Made by a program: the position numbers and the translations under genes. A model generated the notes under the pieces. That model searched no databases. It was not told the origin of the DNA and was given only the letters and a program-made list of their open reading frames with translations. This document shows, in pieces, positions 8,027-16,086 of a stretch of 64,000 nt of DNA. The stretch is from Methylovirgula sp. HY1 (lineage in GTDB: Bacteria > Pseudomonadota > Alphaproteobacteria > Rhizobiales > Beijerinckiaceae). The stretch lies in NCBI RefSeq assembly GCF_019343105.1, contig NZ_CP073764.1, forward strand, positions 3,088,001-3,152,000. Reading direction: 5' to 3'. Numbering within the stretch: the stretch's first letter is position 1; each line of letters begins with the position of its first letter.

Positions 8027-8239
8027 ATGACCACGAAGCGGACAATGACGCTCAACCTCACCGACGCCGAGATGCGGGTTTTAGACGAGCTATCGGTCCG
8101 TAAGGACATCACCAAAACCGCGGTACTCCGGCAGGCTTTGCGCCTGTATCAGACCGTCGAAGCTCGGGTCGAACGAGGAGATAAACTCTTGTTCGAGAAC
8201 GAAGAGACGAAGGAGAAGGCGGAGTTGATGTTGCTATGA
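8027..8239 (+). CDS. Ribbon-helix-helix (CopG-like) DNA-binding protein
   Basis: The 70-aa protein carries the pattern RTMTLNLTDAEMRVLDELS (beta strand plus helix 1) followed by DITKTAVLRQALRLYQTVEARV (helix 2), typical of RHH antitoxins and repressors. The ATG at 8027 is preferred over 8012 because GGGAGG lies 6 bases upstream of it. Its stop overlaps the GNAT start (ATGA). It is the first gene of the rightward operon and may bind the palindromes at 7929-7966. RHH next to GNAT recalls TacA/AtaR antitoxins, but this acetyltransferase is larger than those toxins, so a toxin-antitoxin role is unproven. Confidence 0.8.
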   Translation: MTTKRTMTLNLTDAEMRVLDELSVRKDITKTAVLRQALRLYQTVEARVERGDKLLFENEETKEKAELMLL

Positions 8240-8865
8240 TGGTCGAAGTTTCGACCATCTATCTTCTCGATGTCGCGACCGGTGAGGGCGTCGAAGCCGA
8301 GCTGCGGGATGCGATCGAGCAGGCCCAGCTCGATGATTGGCAAATGAAGTGGCAACCCGCCTTGCTGGCTGTGCTCCAGGAGCTAGTGCGCAAGGGCGTG
8401 CCGCTATCGCAATGGCCGCAAAGTTGGCACTGGAACTGGGCGCAGAAGACAGCCCGTGTGCAGGGGCTATTGGCTTTCCGCGGGTTCAGCGTCGTGGCTT
8501 TGGGCGAGACGCAAGGCTTGGCACAAGTCGATCTGACGAAAGCGTGCCGGGAGCCAAGCCAGCGTGGCAAGCCACTTGTCTATCTCGACTACCTTGAGGT
8601 TGCACCTTGGAATCGCCCGGAACTGGGGAGCGTGCCGCGCCTCCGCGGCGTAGGTTCGGCTCTCATTACCGCTGCCATCGCATTGAGCGAAGACGAGGGC
8701 TTCAAGGGGCGTCTGGGGCTCCATTCCTTGCCTCAGGCAGATGCATTCTATCGCAAAATTGGAATGACCGATCTTGGACCGGACGCGGCTTATCAGAACT
8801 TGAGATATTTCGAGATGACCGTCGAGCAGGCTCGTGCGTTCTTCGAAAAGGAGGAAGAACGATGA
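8236..8865 (+). CDS. GNAT-family N-acetyltransferase
   Basis: The 209-aa product has the acetyl-CoA motif PRLRGVGSALITAAI (about 134-148) and the downstream FYRKIGM segment (about 171-177) of GNAT folds, after an N-terminal region of about 110 residues rich in Trp and Gln. It overlaps the RHH stop (ATGATG) and its own TGA overlaps the XRE start (ATGA), so all are translationally coupled. The substrate is unknown. It could be a toxin neutralised by the RHH protein or a modifier of a regulator or defence protein. It is not part of standard CBASS gene sets that I know. Confidence 0.8.
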   Translation: MMVEVSTIYLLDVATGEGVEAELRDAIEQAQLDDWQMKWQPALLAVLQELVRKGVPLSQWPQSWHWNWAQKTARVQGLLAFRGFSVVALGETQGLAQVDLTKACREPSQRGKPLVYLDYLEVAPWNRPELGSVPRLRGVGSALITAAIALSEDEGFKGRLGLHSLPQADAFYRKIGMTDLGPDAAYQNLRYFEMTVEQARAFFEKEEER

Positions 8866-9362
8866 AACTTGAACGAAGCAAACAGTGGTGGATGGCTCGT
8901 GCACGTCGTGAAGGCGACGCGGCCGTCGGTGCCGGCCTGCTTGCGTTCGATCCGGCGCTGGAAGAGCGTCCGTCGAGCGCACAAGCTGCGCCGGTCGAGG
9001 AAACGCGTATTGCGTTTGGTAGGTTTGTAAACCTCATGCGGCGACGTCGAGGTTACACGATGGAGCGGTTGGCTGAGGTGGCGGATCTTGATGCGAGTGA
9101 ATTGCTCGTGATCGAGGATGACGTTCACTACGTGCCAGCGCCACGTACAATTTTCAAGCTAGCGCAAACTTTCGAGGTTTCACAACAGCGGCTTATGCAG
9201 CTTGCCGGTTTGGCGGCAGCGAACGATGCTAATTTTCGTACGGAGGCTGTTCGTTTTGCTGCACGATCGGAGTCTGTACAAAAGCTGACGTCCGAGGAAA
9301 CCTTGGCTCTGGAAGCGTTCGTGGCCATCCTTAGCGAATGGGATCGAAATAAAGTGAAGTGA
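8862..9362 (+). CDS. XRE-family repressor, CapH-like candidate
   Basis: The 166-aa protein has a helix-turn-helix at about 50-115 (FGRFVNLMRRRRGYTMERLA, then VADLDASELLVIED and a VPAPRTIFKLAQTFEV segment). A basic N-terminal 50 residues and a C-terminal helical tail ending SEWDRNKVK flank it. It is paired with, and overlaps, an ImmA/IrrE-type protease gene (GTGA). By analogy with ImmR-ImmA and the CBASS regulators CapH-CapP, the protease would cleave it on DNA damage and lift repression. It is longer than the CapH proteins I recall (about 80-110 aa). Confidence 0.75.
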   Translation: MKLERSKQWWMARARREGDAAVGAGLLAFDPALEERPSSAQAAPVEETRIAFGRFVNLMRRRRGYTMERLAEVADLDASELLVIEDDVHYVPAPRTIFKLAQTFEVSQQRLMQLAGLAAANDANFRTEAVRFAARSESVQKLTSEETLALEAFVAILSEWDRNKVK

Positions 9363-10279
9363 AAAACGTACGTCTCGAAGCACGCACAATTGCCGACATC
9401 GACGGCCAGGTCGCCAAGGTCCTCCGGGGACTTGGCAATCCTGAGCCCCCGATCGACTTGCGTGTGGTCCGGGACCTGTTGAAGCTCGATCGCGGCTATT
9501 ACAGCACGACGGATGACGGCTTGCTCCGAGAAATCCGGTCGCGCCTAAAGGTGGCCGGACGACAGGTTCTCTTGCGGCCAACGATCCTACGCGACGCGGT
9601 CCAGTCGTTGAATCTCAAGGCGCTCTACCTCCCAGACCAGAAACGGATTTTGCTCGATCAGGATCTGCCCTTAATCAAGCACCGGTGGAACGAGGCGCAC
9701 GAGGTGGGGCACGACATAATACCATGGCACGCCGGCATGATGTTGGGGGACACGGAACAGACTCTAACCCCGGCGTGTCATGAGGTCATGGAAGCCGAAG
9801 CCAACTATGCAGCGGGCCAACTTCTCTTTTTGGTGGATCGATTTCGAGCCGAAGCGATCTCTGTCCCTCCGAGCCTAGATTTGGTGAGAAAGCTCAGCAA
9901 GACTTTTGGGAACACAGTTACATCGACCTTGTGGCGATTGGTTGAACAGGCACATGGTGATCGTCCGATGGTAGCCCTCGTCACTGGTCATCCGCATCCG
10001 GCAAAACGCAAATCCGATTTTGATGCTGCTAACCCATGTCGATATTGCGTGGAGTCGCCGCTCTTTCGAGAGTGGTTCGGCCAAATCGCTGAAACCGAGA
10101 TCTTCAGCGCGATTGTTGGTTATTCAGGAGCCCAACGCGGCGGAACGCTCGGCGAAGCTGAAATCGTTCTCAAAGATCGGAATGGCGGACAGCATGTGTT
10201 CGCATTTGAGACTTTTTTCAATCGCCATGAGGCGCTGACGCTGGGCTATTGGCTGGCGCCACATACTTCGGTGTATTAG
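9359..10279 (+). CDS. ImmA/IrrE-family metallopeptidase, CapP-like candidate
   Basis: The 306-aa protein starts at GTG 9359 overlapping the XRE stop. It has the zinc-binding HEVGH at residues 114-118 and a downstream MEAEANYAAGQLL helix (about 144-156) supplying the third ligand, exactly the ImmA/IrrE layout. The C-terminal 120 residues include CRYC (two Cys) and a region that could sense ligand or ssDNA. In CapH-CapP systems DNA damage triggers cleavage of the repressor and CBASS expression. Here it closes the divergent operon next to the CD-NTase, so that role is a good but untested inference. Confidence 0.82.
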   Translation: MKNVRLEARTIADIDGQVAKVLRGLGNPEPPIDLRVVRDLLKLDRGYYSTTDDGLLREIRSRLKVAGRQVLLRPTILRDAVQSLNLKALYLPDQKRILLDQDLPLIKHRWNEAHEVGHDIIPWHAGMMLGDTEQTLTPACHEVMEAEANYAAGQLLFLVDRFRAEAISVPPSLDLVRKLSKTFGNTVTSTLWRLVEQAHGDRPMVALVTGHPHPAKRKSDFDAANPCRYCVESPLFREWFGQIAETEIFSAIVGYSGAQRGGTLGEAEIVLKDRNGGQHVFAFETFFNRHEALTLGYWLAPHTSVY

Positions 10280-10297
10280 TTCGGTCGTTGGCCTGCT

Positions 10298-10335
10298 GCC
10301 GGTTTGATGTACACGTAGTAGGCCATCAAACCGGC
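10298..10335. repeat. Perfect 12-bp inverted repeat after the protease gene
   Basis: GCCGGTTTGATG (10298-10309) and CATCAAACCGGC (10324-10335) flank a 14-base loop. It lies 19 bases beyond the protease stop. There is no U-run. It may be a terminator, or a recombination-related structure near the end of the mobile element. Confidence 0.5.
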
Positions 10336-10424
10336 AAGCACGCGACCCTATGCCTAGCAATCGGTGCAAAACATCGCGACATTGCGACGCTGTTCGATCT
10401 GCAAATTGCGAAAATCACCGTTTG

Positions 10425-10462
10425 AAAAACCGTTTTAGTTGCTCGGCTCTCAAACGGTTTTT
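10425..10462 (-). terminator. Bidirectional terminator, tRNA-Arg side
   Basis: AAAAACCGTTT (10425-10435) and AAACGGTTTTT (10452-10462) form an 11-bp stem with T-runs in both directions, 23 bases past the encoded CCA of tRNA-Arg. A competing 9-bp pairing, ACCGTTTGA (10417-10425) with TCAAACGGT (10450-10458), uses the same right arm. Confidence 0.75.
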
Positions 10463-10484
10463 GTCGATAAAGCATTGAAATTGC

Positions 10485-10561
10485 TGGCGCGCCCGAAGAG
10501 ATTCGAACTCCTGACCCCTAGATTCGTAGTCTAGTGCTCTATCCAGCTGAGCTACGGGCGC
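10485..10561 (-). tRNA. tRNA-Arg (ACG)
   Basis: The full cloverleaf reads on the minus strand: acceptor GCGCCCG/CGGGCGC, D-arm AGCTCAGCTGGATAGAGC, anticodon stem-loop CTAGA-CTACGAA-TCTAG with anticodon ACG, T-arm GTTCGAATC, and an encoded CCA (10485-10487). The 3' end points toward the CBASS-bearing accessory region, making it a likely integration target. Confidence 0.95.
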
Positions 10562-10696
10562 AAGCCATGTGGGCCGGGATTTAAAAGCAGGGCTGCTTCT
10601 CCGGCCGCGGGATCATCGGTAGCTGACCGATGAGGCATTTCCTTTAGCGGCTCGCCGTGATCATGGCAACAGCCATTTGCGCGCCGGGCCAAGGGG

Positions 10697-12169
10697 TCAG
10701 GCGCTGGCCGGTGGCATCGGCAGCGTCACCCGGAAGATCGCGCCTGTGCTGTCCGCGTCATTGACGAGCGTGATGCTGCCGCTATGAGCGCGGACGAGAT
10801 CGGCGGCGATCGCCAGGCCGAGCCCGGAGCCGCCCGGCCGCGACGAATTGGAGAAGGGCGTGAACAGCTGTGCCCGCACCATCGGCGGCACGCCGGGACC
10901 CGTATCGGCAATCTCGATCACCGCCCGGCCGCCTTCATGATGCGCCGTCGCGGTCACCCGCGCCGATTGTCCAGGACTCGGGCCGGCCCGCACCAGCGCC
11001 TCGTGCCCGTTGCGAATGAGATTGGTCAGGACGCGGAACATCTGTTCCGGATCGGCCCAGATCTCGAAGCCCGGCGCCACCTTATTGGCGAATTCGATCC
11101 GCTCCGAACCGCAGAGCGCCGCAGACTCGGCCGCCTCGGTCACGACCGCGCGCAATTCCATGCGCTGCGGCTTCGGCACTTCGTCCGCCGCGCGGCCATA
11201 GGTGAGGGTCGCCTGGCAGAAGCGAATGGCGCGATCGAGCGTGGCGACGAGCTTGGGGGCGATCCGCTGGGCCAAGGGATCGGTGACATTGGCGAGGCGA
11301 TCGGACAGCAGTTGCGCCGAGCCGAGCATGTTGCGCATATCGTGGTTGATCTTGGCGACTGCGAGACCGAGCGCCGCGAGATGTTTCTTTTGATTGAGTT
11401 CGCGCACCAGCGTGTCCTGCATGGTCGCGAGCGCTTCCTCGGCGCAGCCGATTTCGTGCCGGTGTCCAGAAGGGACGATCACCCGCGCGGCATTTTCCGG
11501 ATCGTCGCCGAATTCGATCAGATTCGTCGTGAGCCGGCGCACCGGGCGCAGGATCATGAGATGGATCGAGATCACGGCCAAGCAGGCGACGATCATCGAA
11601 ATGGCGAGCGAGACCAGCAAAACCCGCCAGGCGAAGTGGTGTAGCGCCGCAGTCAGCGGCGCCTCGTCCATGGTGACTTCGATCGCATCGCCGGGGGTTG
11701 GTGCATTCCCCAAAATCGTTACCACGCGGTTCGCCTTCGCGGTGTAGGTCCGATAGGTCGAGGCGAGCGCCTGCAGCAGGCTCGAATGCCGCATATCGTA
11801 GAATTCGTCGACCTCGTGCGGCAATGCTGCGGCGGCCAGAATCTGGCGCGTCCCATGCGTCTTTAGGACGATGATCCGCACGCCGACATTCTCGAGTAAT
11901 TGCCGCGACACCGATGCGGGGACCATGGCGCGCGGAGCCGCTTCGAGAACGAGGGTCGCGGTATAAGCGCCACTGAGGCGCCGCCGCAGCCAGTTGTCGC
12001 GATAATTGGCCACGATCGGCACATAAACGGTGATTTCGGTCGCCATCACGAAGGCCACGACCAGGATGAGAACGCGAGTCGCCAAGCCGAAGCGGAGGAC
12101 GCGGTGCTCGCGCCGCCATCCTGGCCCGCCATCCTGTGGCTTTTGTCCGACCGTTACACAATCCCGCAT
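10697..12169 (-). CDS. Membrane sensor histidine kinase
   Basis: The 490-aa protein has a membrane segment at about 30-53, a periplasmic loop of about 130 residues, a second segment at about 183-207 and a HAMP-like linker. The phospho-acceptor box is AKINHDMRNML (His276), followed by N-box NLIRNGHEAL, G1 DTGPGVPP and G2 GGSGLGLAIA. No response regulator gene is adjacent, so the partner must lie elsewhere. The flavoprotein gene 9 bases upstream on the same strand may be co-transcribed. The stimulus is unknown; the loop has no domain I recognise. Confidence 0.9.
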   Translation of the reverse strand: MRDCVTVGQKPQDGGPGWRREHRVLRFGLATRVLILVVAFVMATEITVYVPIVANYRDNWLRRRLSGAYTATLVLEAAPRAMVPASVSRQLLENVGVRIIVLKTHGTRQILAAAALPHEVDEFYDMRHSSLLQALASTYRTYTAKANRVVTILGNAPTPGDAIEVTMDEAPLTAALHHFAWRVLLVSLAISMIVACLAVISIHLMILRPVRRLTTNLIEFGDDPENAARVIVPSGHRHEIGCAEEALATMQDTLVRELNQKKHLAALGLAVAKINHDMRNMLGSAQLLSDRLANVTDPLAQRIAPKLVATLDRAIRFCQATLTYGRAADEVPKPQRMELRAVVTEAAESAALCGSERIEFANKVAPGFEIWADPEQMFRVLTNLIRNGHEALVRAGPSPGQSARVTATAHHEGGRAVIEIADTGPGVPPMVRAQLFTPFSNSSRPGGSGLGLAIAADLVRAHSGSITLVNDADSTGAIFRVTLPMPPASA

Positions 12170-12178
12170 TGCGCTGTC

Positions 12179-13633
12179 CTATCGCAATGAGCGCCAAATC
12201 GAAAATATGCGCCGCCGTTTGACCTTGCCGGTTTGCGGCGCTGACGCAAGCGCTGCTGTACGGCAGACATCCATTAACGTCGGCACGTCGGCAGCCAGCA
12301 CGGCAAGGTCGTCGATTTTGAGCCGCCTGGCCAATCCAAGGCCGAAGATGCCGATCAGCTCGCGCGCTTGCGGTCCGACGACCCCGGCCCCGAGCAGATA
12401 ACCACGCCTATCGGTAATGATTTTGACATGTCCGACGGGCGTTTTGCCAGCGATGTCGGGATGCGGGGGGTGAGTGGCTACCGTCTGAGCGCGCAGATTA
12501 TCGCAAAAGGCGGCGCGGAACACCCTAATCTTACGATGCTTCGCGCGCGCGGCTTGTTCCGAAAGGCCGATGACCGCGATTTCGGGGTCTGTGCCAATGA
12601 CATGTGCGACCTGTAATGGGCGCGGTCGGCTCTGGCCGAAGAGCAATTGGACCACCCATTCCGCTTCGCGGCGGGCACTTGCTATGCTGTGGACGCTTTC
12701 GAGACCATCGTTAATCGCATAGATCCGCGGATTGCTGCTACGCAAATCGGCGTTGCGCCGCACGCCGGCCTTGGCGTAAAAAACATGCGCAGCCTCAAGT
12801 CCAAGGCCTTCGACGGCTGATACACGCCGATCCGCATGAATGAAATGTGACGCGTCGATGGTCGCGCCATTGCCGAGCAAAACTTTCAGCCCCGCCGCTT
12901 GAAGCTTCGGTCCCGGCAGCTCGATGCCGCGCACCGTGACATTCTCCAAAATCGCCATGCCTTCCTCGCGCAGCGCATGGTGCAACGCGGCTGCGAGTTC
13001 GGGATCTGCGCTTTGTAAGAATGCGCCGGACCGCAGCAGAGTCACTTGGGAGCCGAGACGCAAGAATGTTTGGGCAAGAACGAGGCTTTCATGGCTCGTA
13101 CCCATGACGACGAGTTTTTTCGGCACGGTCGCGAGATCGTCGATCCGATCCGGCGTCAGTGGACGCACCAGTTCCGCGCCAGGGACGGCAAGCGGCGCAG
13201 GCACAGTGCTTGTCGCGAGCAAAAACCGCCAAGCTTCGATGATAAATTCGCCGGCTTCGAGGCGCGCGCGACTCGTGAAGGTGCCGATGGCCGGTATGAT
13301 CCTGATATTGAGTGCCGTAAGCCGCTCCGGCGAATCCTGGCGCATGAGGCGATGGACGCTGGCCTCCGTCGCGCGGCGCAGATGTTTGAAATCAATTCGC
13401 GCGGCACTCTCGGCACCGCCGACTCTTGCGCCGCTGCGCACCGCCGCGAGGCGTGTGGCCAGCGCCTTCAGCGCCTCGCTCTGCCACGCATGGCGCAGAT
13501 GCTCCGTGCCCGTCAAAGCGTGCTTTTCGACGAGAACGACCTGCGCGCCCAATTGTGCGGCCGCGCGCGCCGCTGCAATCCCTCCCGGACCACCGCCAAT
13601 CACACACAGATCGGGCCGTAATATTATTGTCAT
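12179..13633 (-). CDS. FAD-dependent pyridine nucleotide oxidoreductase lacking the redox disulfide
   Basis: About 484 aa from ATG 13633; upstream in-frame starts to 13789 exist, and the ribosome site is weak at all of them. The FAD-binding VIGGGPGGIAAARAAAQLGA is at the N-terminus, a second Rossmann motif KLVVMGTSHESLVLAQTFLR follows, and the C-terminal half resembles the dimerisation domain of lipoamide dehydrogenase and mercuric reductase. Where those enzymes have GGTCxxxGCxPSK, this protein reads LTGTEHLRHAWQSEALK with no cysteine. It may be an NAD(P)H-quinone-type reductase, or no longer a dithiol enzyme. Substrate unknown. Confidence 0.8.
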   Translation of the reverse strand: MTIILRPDLCVIGGGPGGIAAARAAAQLGAQVVLVEKHALTGTEHLRHAWQSEALKALATRLAAVRSGARVGGAESAARIDFKHLRRATEASVHRLMRQDSPERLTALNIRIIPAIGTFTSRARLEAGEFIIEAWRFLLATSTVPAPLAVPGAELVRPLTPDRIDDLATVPKKLVVMGTSHESLVLAQTFLRLGSQVTLLRSGAFLQSADPELAAALHHALREEGMAILENVTVRGIELPGPKLQAAGLKVLLGNGATIDASHFIHADRRVSAVEGLGLEAAHVFYAKAGVRRNADLRSSNPRIYAINDGLESVHSIASARREAEWVVQLLFGQSRPRPLQVAHVIGTDPEIAVIGLSEQAARAKHRKIRVFRAAFCDNLRAQTVATHPPHPDIAGKTPVGHVKIITDRRGYLLGAGVVGPQARELIGIFGLGLARRLKIDDLAVLAADVPTLMDVCRTAALASAPQTGKVKRRRIFSIWRSLR

Positions 13634-13876
13634 CACCAAGTCCCGAAATAGGCCCTGCCGGGGTGTCGCAACGACAGGTGTGTCATTGTGATCATTGACC
13701 GGCAGGGTAGGCTCTGTCGAGGGTTGGCTGTCATGCCCTTGTGAACTGTCACCGCGAAGCTGGCCTTTCGTCATCGCGCGCGGCGACACCGGCTCAGCCG
13801 GCCGGCGGTTGACTCGCAGGCCGGCAAAGTTTCAACAAGGCGGATGTCTGCGAATTGCGGGCAGCAGGAGTAAAAG

Positions 13877-15181
13877 ATGCAGATTGCGATGGTGGGTTCG
13901 GGCTATGTCGGTCTTGTATCGGGGGCCTGTTTCGCCGATTTCGGGCACAAGGTCTGCTGCATCGACAAGGATGCCGGCCGGATCGAGGCCCTGAACAATG
14001 GCAAGATGCCGATCTACGAGCCGGGCCTCGCCGAACTCGTCATGAACAATGTGCGGCAGGGCCGGCTGTCCTTCGCCACCGATCTCACCGCCGCCGTGCG
14101 CGCGGCGGAGGCCGTCTTCATCGCGGTCGGCACGCCGTCGCGGCGCGGCGACGGTCACGCCGATCTCTCCTATGTCTATCAGGCGGCGCGCGAGATCGCC
14201 GCGGCGATCGACGGCTTCACCGTCATCGTCACCAAATCCACCGTACCGGTCGGCACCGGCGACGAGGTCGAGCGGATCATCCGCGAAACCCGGCCGGGCG
14301 TCGATTTCGCCGTCGTCTCCAATCCGGAGTTTTTGCGCGAGGGCGCGGCGATCTCGGATTTCAAGCGTCCGGACCGCATCCTCATCGGCCTAGAAGATCC
14401 GCGTGCCGAACAGGTGATGCGCGAGATCTATCGGCCGCTCTATCTCAATCAGGCGCCGATCCTCGTCACCAATAGGCGGACGTCGGAACTCACCAAATAT
14501 GCCGCCAATGCCTTTCTCGCGACGAAGATCACCTTCATCAACGAGATCGCCAATCTGTGCGAAGAGGTCGGCGCCAATGTCCAGGACGTCGCCCGCGGCA
14601 TCGGTCTCGACAATCGCATCGGCGGCAAATTCCTGCATGCGGGTCCCGGCTATGGCGGCTCCTGCTTTCCCAAGGACACGCAGGCGCTGATCAAGACGGC
14701 GCAAGATCACGGCACCCCGGTGCGGATCGTCGAGACGGTGGCGGCCGTCAACGAGCAGCGCAAGCGGGCGATGGCGCGCAAGGTTCTCGCCGCCTGCGGC
14801 GGCAATCTGCGCGGCAAGACGATCGCGCTCCTGGGCCTCACCTTCAAGCCGAACACCGACGACATGCGCGATTCGCCGGCGATCTCGATCGTCACGGCCT
14901 TGCAGGATGCCGGCGCCAAGCTGAACGTCTTCGATCCGGAGGGGATGGAACAGGCCAAGCTCTATCTCGAAAACCTGAGCTATTGCGGCGATCCCTATGC
15001 CTGCTGCAAGGACGCGTCGGCGTTGGTCATCATCACCGAATGGGATGCGTTCCGGGCACTCGATCTCGAACGGGTGAAGGGCCTTTTGGCCGCGCCCGTG
15101 CTCGTCGATCTGCGCAATATCTATGAACCGGCCGAAGTCAAACGCCAGGGCTTTACATATGCGAGCGTGGGAAGGGGCTGA
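13877..15181 (+). CDS. ugd: UDP-glucose 6-dehydrogenase
   Basis: The 434-aa enzyme oxidises UDP-glucose to UDP-glucuronate for polysaccharide synthesis. It shows the NAD-binding VGSGYVGLVSGACFADFGH at the start, the catalytic-cysteine motif GPGYGGSCFPKDT (about 255-267) and the C-terminal LGLTFKPNTDDMRDSP. AGGAG lies 7 bases before the ATG. It is divergent from the flavoprotein and appears monocistronic. No capsule or glycosyltransferase cluster is in view. Confidence 0.95.
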   Translation: MQIAMVGSGYVGLVSGACFADFGHKVCCIDKDAGRIEALNNGKMPIYEPGLAELVMNNVRQGRLSFATDLTAAVRAAEAVFIAVGTPSRRGDGHADLSYVYQAAREIAAAIDGFTVIVTKSTVPVGTGDEVERIIRETRPGVDFAVVSNPEFLREGAAISDFKRPDRILIGLEDPRAEQVMREIYRPLYLNQAPILVTNRRTSELTKYAANAFLATKITFINEIANLCEEVGANVQDVARGIGLDNRIGGKFLHAGPGYGGSCFPKDTQALIKTAQDHGTPVRIVETVAAVNEQRKRAMARKVLAACGGNLRGKTIALLGLTFKPNTDDMRDSPAISIVTALQDAGAKLNVFDPEGMEQAKLYLENLSYCGDPYACCKDASALVIITEWDAFRALDLERVKGLLAAPVLVDLRNIYEPAEVKRQGFTYASVGRG

Positions 15182-15423
15182 GCCGTTTTCGGGCAGATGA
15201 CATCGTTCATGTTTGAACGTGGCTGAAGCAATGAGAAGCCTTTGTCGACGGGCATTATACTGACGCCATAGTCGAGATGCGCGTTTAGCGCAGGGCTGCC
15301 ATCTATCTTTTGAGGGCGGTGCAGCAATATCCTAGGTGGCCACGACGAGAGCCGATAAAAGCCTGTCTCGACGCGCGAGTCGCATGACAAAAGACATGGG
15401 CGCGTCGTCAAGGAATTTGGGTA

Positions 15424-15720
15424 GTGGCGGACCGCGCAACTTCCGACCTGATTGACCATCTCGATAATAAAAAATTCGTTGCCGAACATCTTTCCGCGGC
15501 GGCGGAAGACCCGAATCCGGATGTGTTCTTGTCCGCTCTGGCTATTATCGCGAGGGCGCGTGGTATGGCGCAGGTCGCCAAAAATGCCGGGTTGGGCCGC
15601 GAAAGCCTCTACAAGGCTTTGGCGCCGGGTGCACATCCGCGATTCGAAACGGTCCGGGCGGTCTTGCGCGCCTTGAATCTTCGCCTTGTCCTGGTGCCGG
15701 ATAGCGAGCGGCGCTCCTAG
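15424..15720 (+). CDS. Orphan HI1420-type addiction-module antidote protein
   Basis: The 98-aa protein starts at GTG 15424. It has the family pattern DPNPDVFLSALAIIARARGMAQVAKNAGL followed by GRESLYKALAPGAHPRFETVRAVLRALNLRL, an XRE-like antitoxin fold of the HigA/HI1420 group. The RelE-like toxin that normally sits immediately upstream is absent: I see no toxin-like reading frame in 15182-15423. It may be a retained immunity gene or a domesticated regulator. Confidence 0.8.
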   Translation: MADRATSDLIDHLDNKKFVAEHLSAAAEDPNPDVFLSALAIIARARGMAQVAKNAGLGRESLYKALAPGAHPRFETVRAVLRALNLRLVLVPDSERRS

Positions 15721-15846
15721 AGCGCTTTCCGATCGGGTGGAATCGCCCGATCGAGAGGAAAACGTTCCAAATCAATAATCTGGAACATGTTCTAGAGTGT
15801 TTCTCGACCGGATGATTGCATCGGCCGGAAAATGCTCAAAGCGCTT
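15720..15846. repeat. Composite palindromic repeat, copy A (partly degenerate)
   Basis: It contains CTTTCCGATCGGG...CCCGATCGAGAGGAAAAC, then AAATCAATAATCTGGAACATGTTCTAGAG, then a degenerate CGACCGGATG/GCATCGGCCGG hairpin. The parts match copies at 29430-29586 and 48239-48420, but this copy lacks the ATCGGATATATCCGAT palindrome. It lies between the orphan antidote gene and tRNA-Ala. Confidence 0.7.
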
Positions 15847-15865
15847 TGGAGATACGGGAAACGGC

Positions 15866-15941
<76 letters not shown>

Positions 15942-16086
15942 AGCCGTGCGGCTGTTTACGTCCGGCCGCGCGGGCCTGTCAATGTCCGCTCATCCAAAGG
16001 CCGGGTGCAGGCGTGGCGGCGTCCTCTTGCCGGTTCGACAACCGGCCGGTAAACCGGCATGTCCCTGCCGGCCTTCCGGAGCTTTC

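Noticed and set aside
10280-10484. Possible integrase gene between the protease and tRNA-Arg
   Set aside because: The interval is about 200 bases and holds only hairpins.
15182-15423. Possible RelE-like toxin upstream of the orphan antidote
   Set aside because: Stops in all frames and no HI1419-like motif (for example LLCGGDK) could be read.
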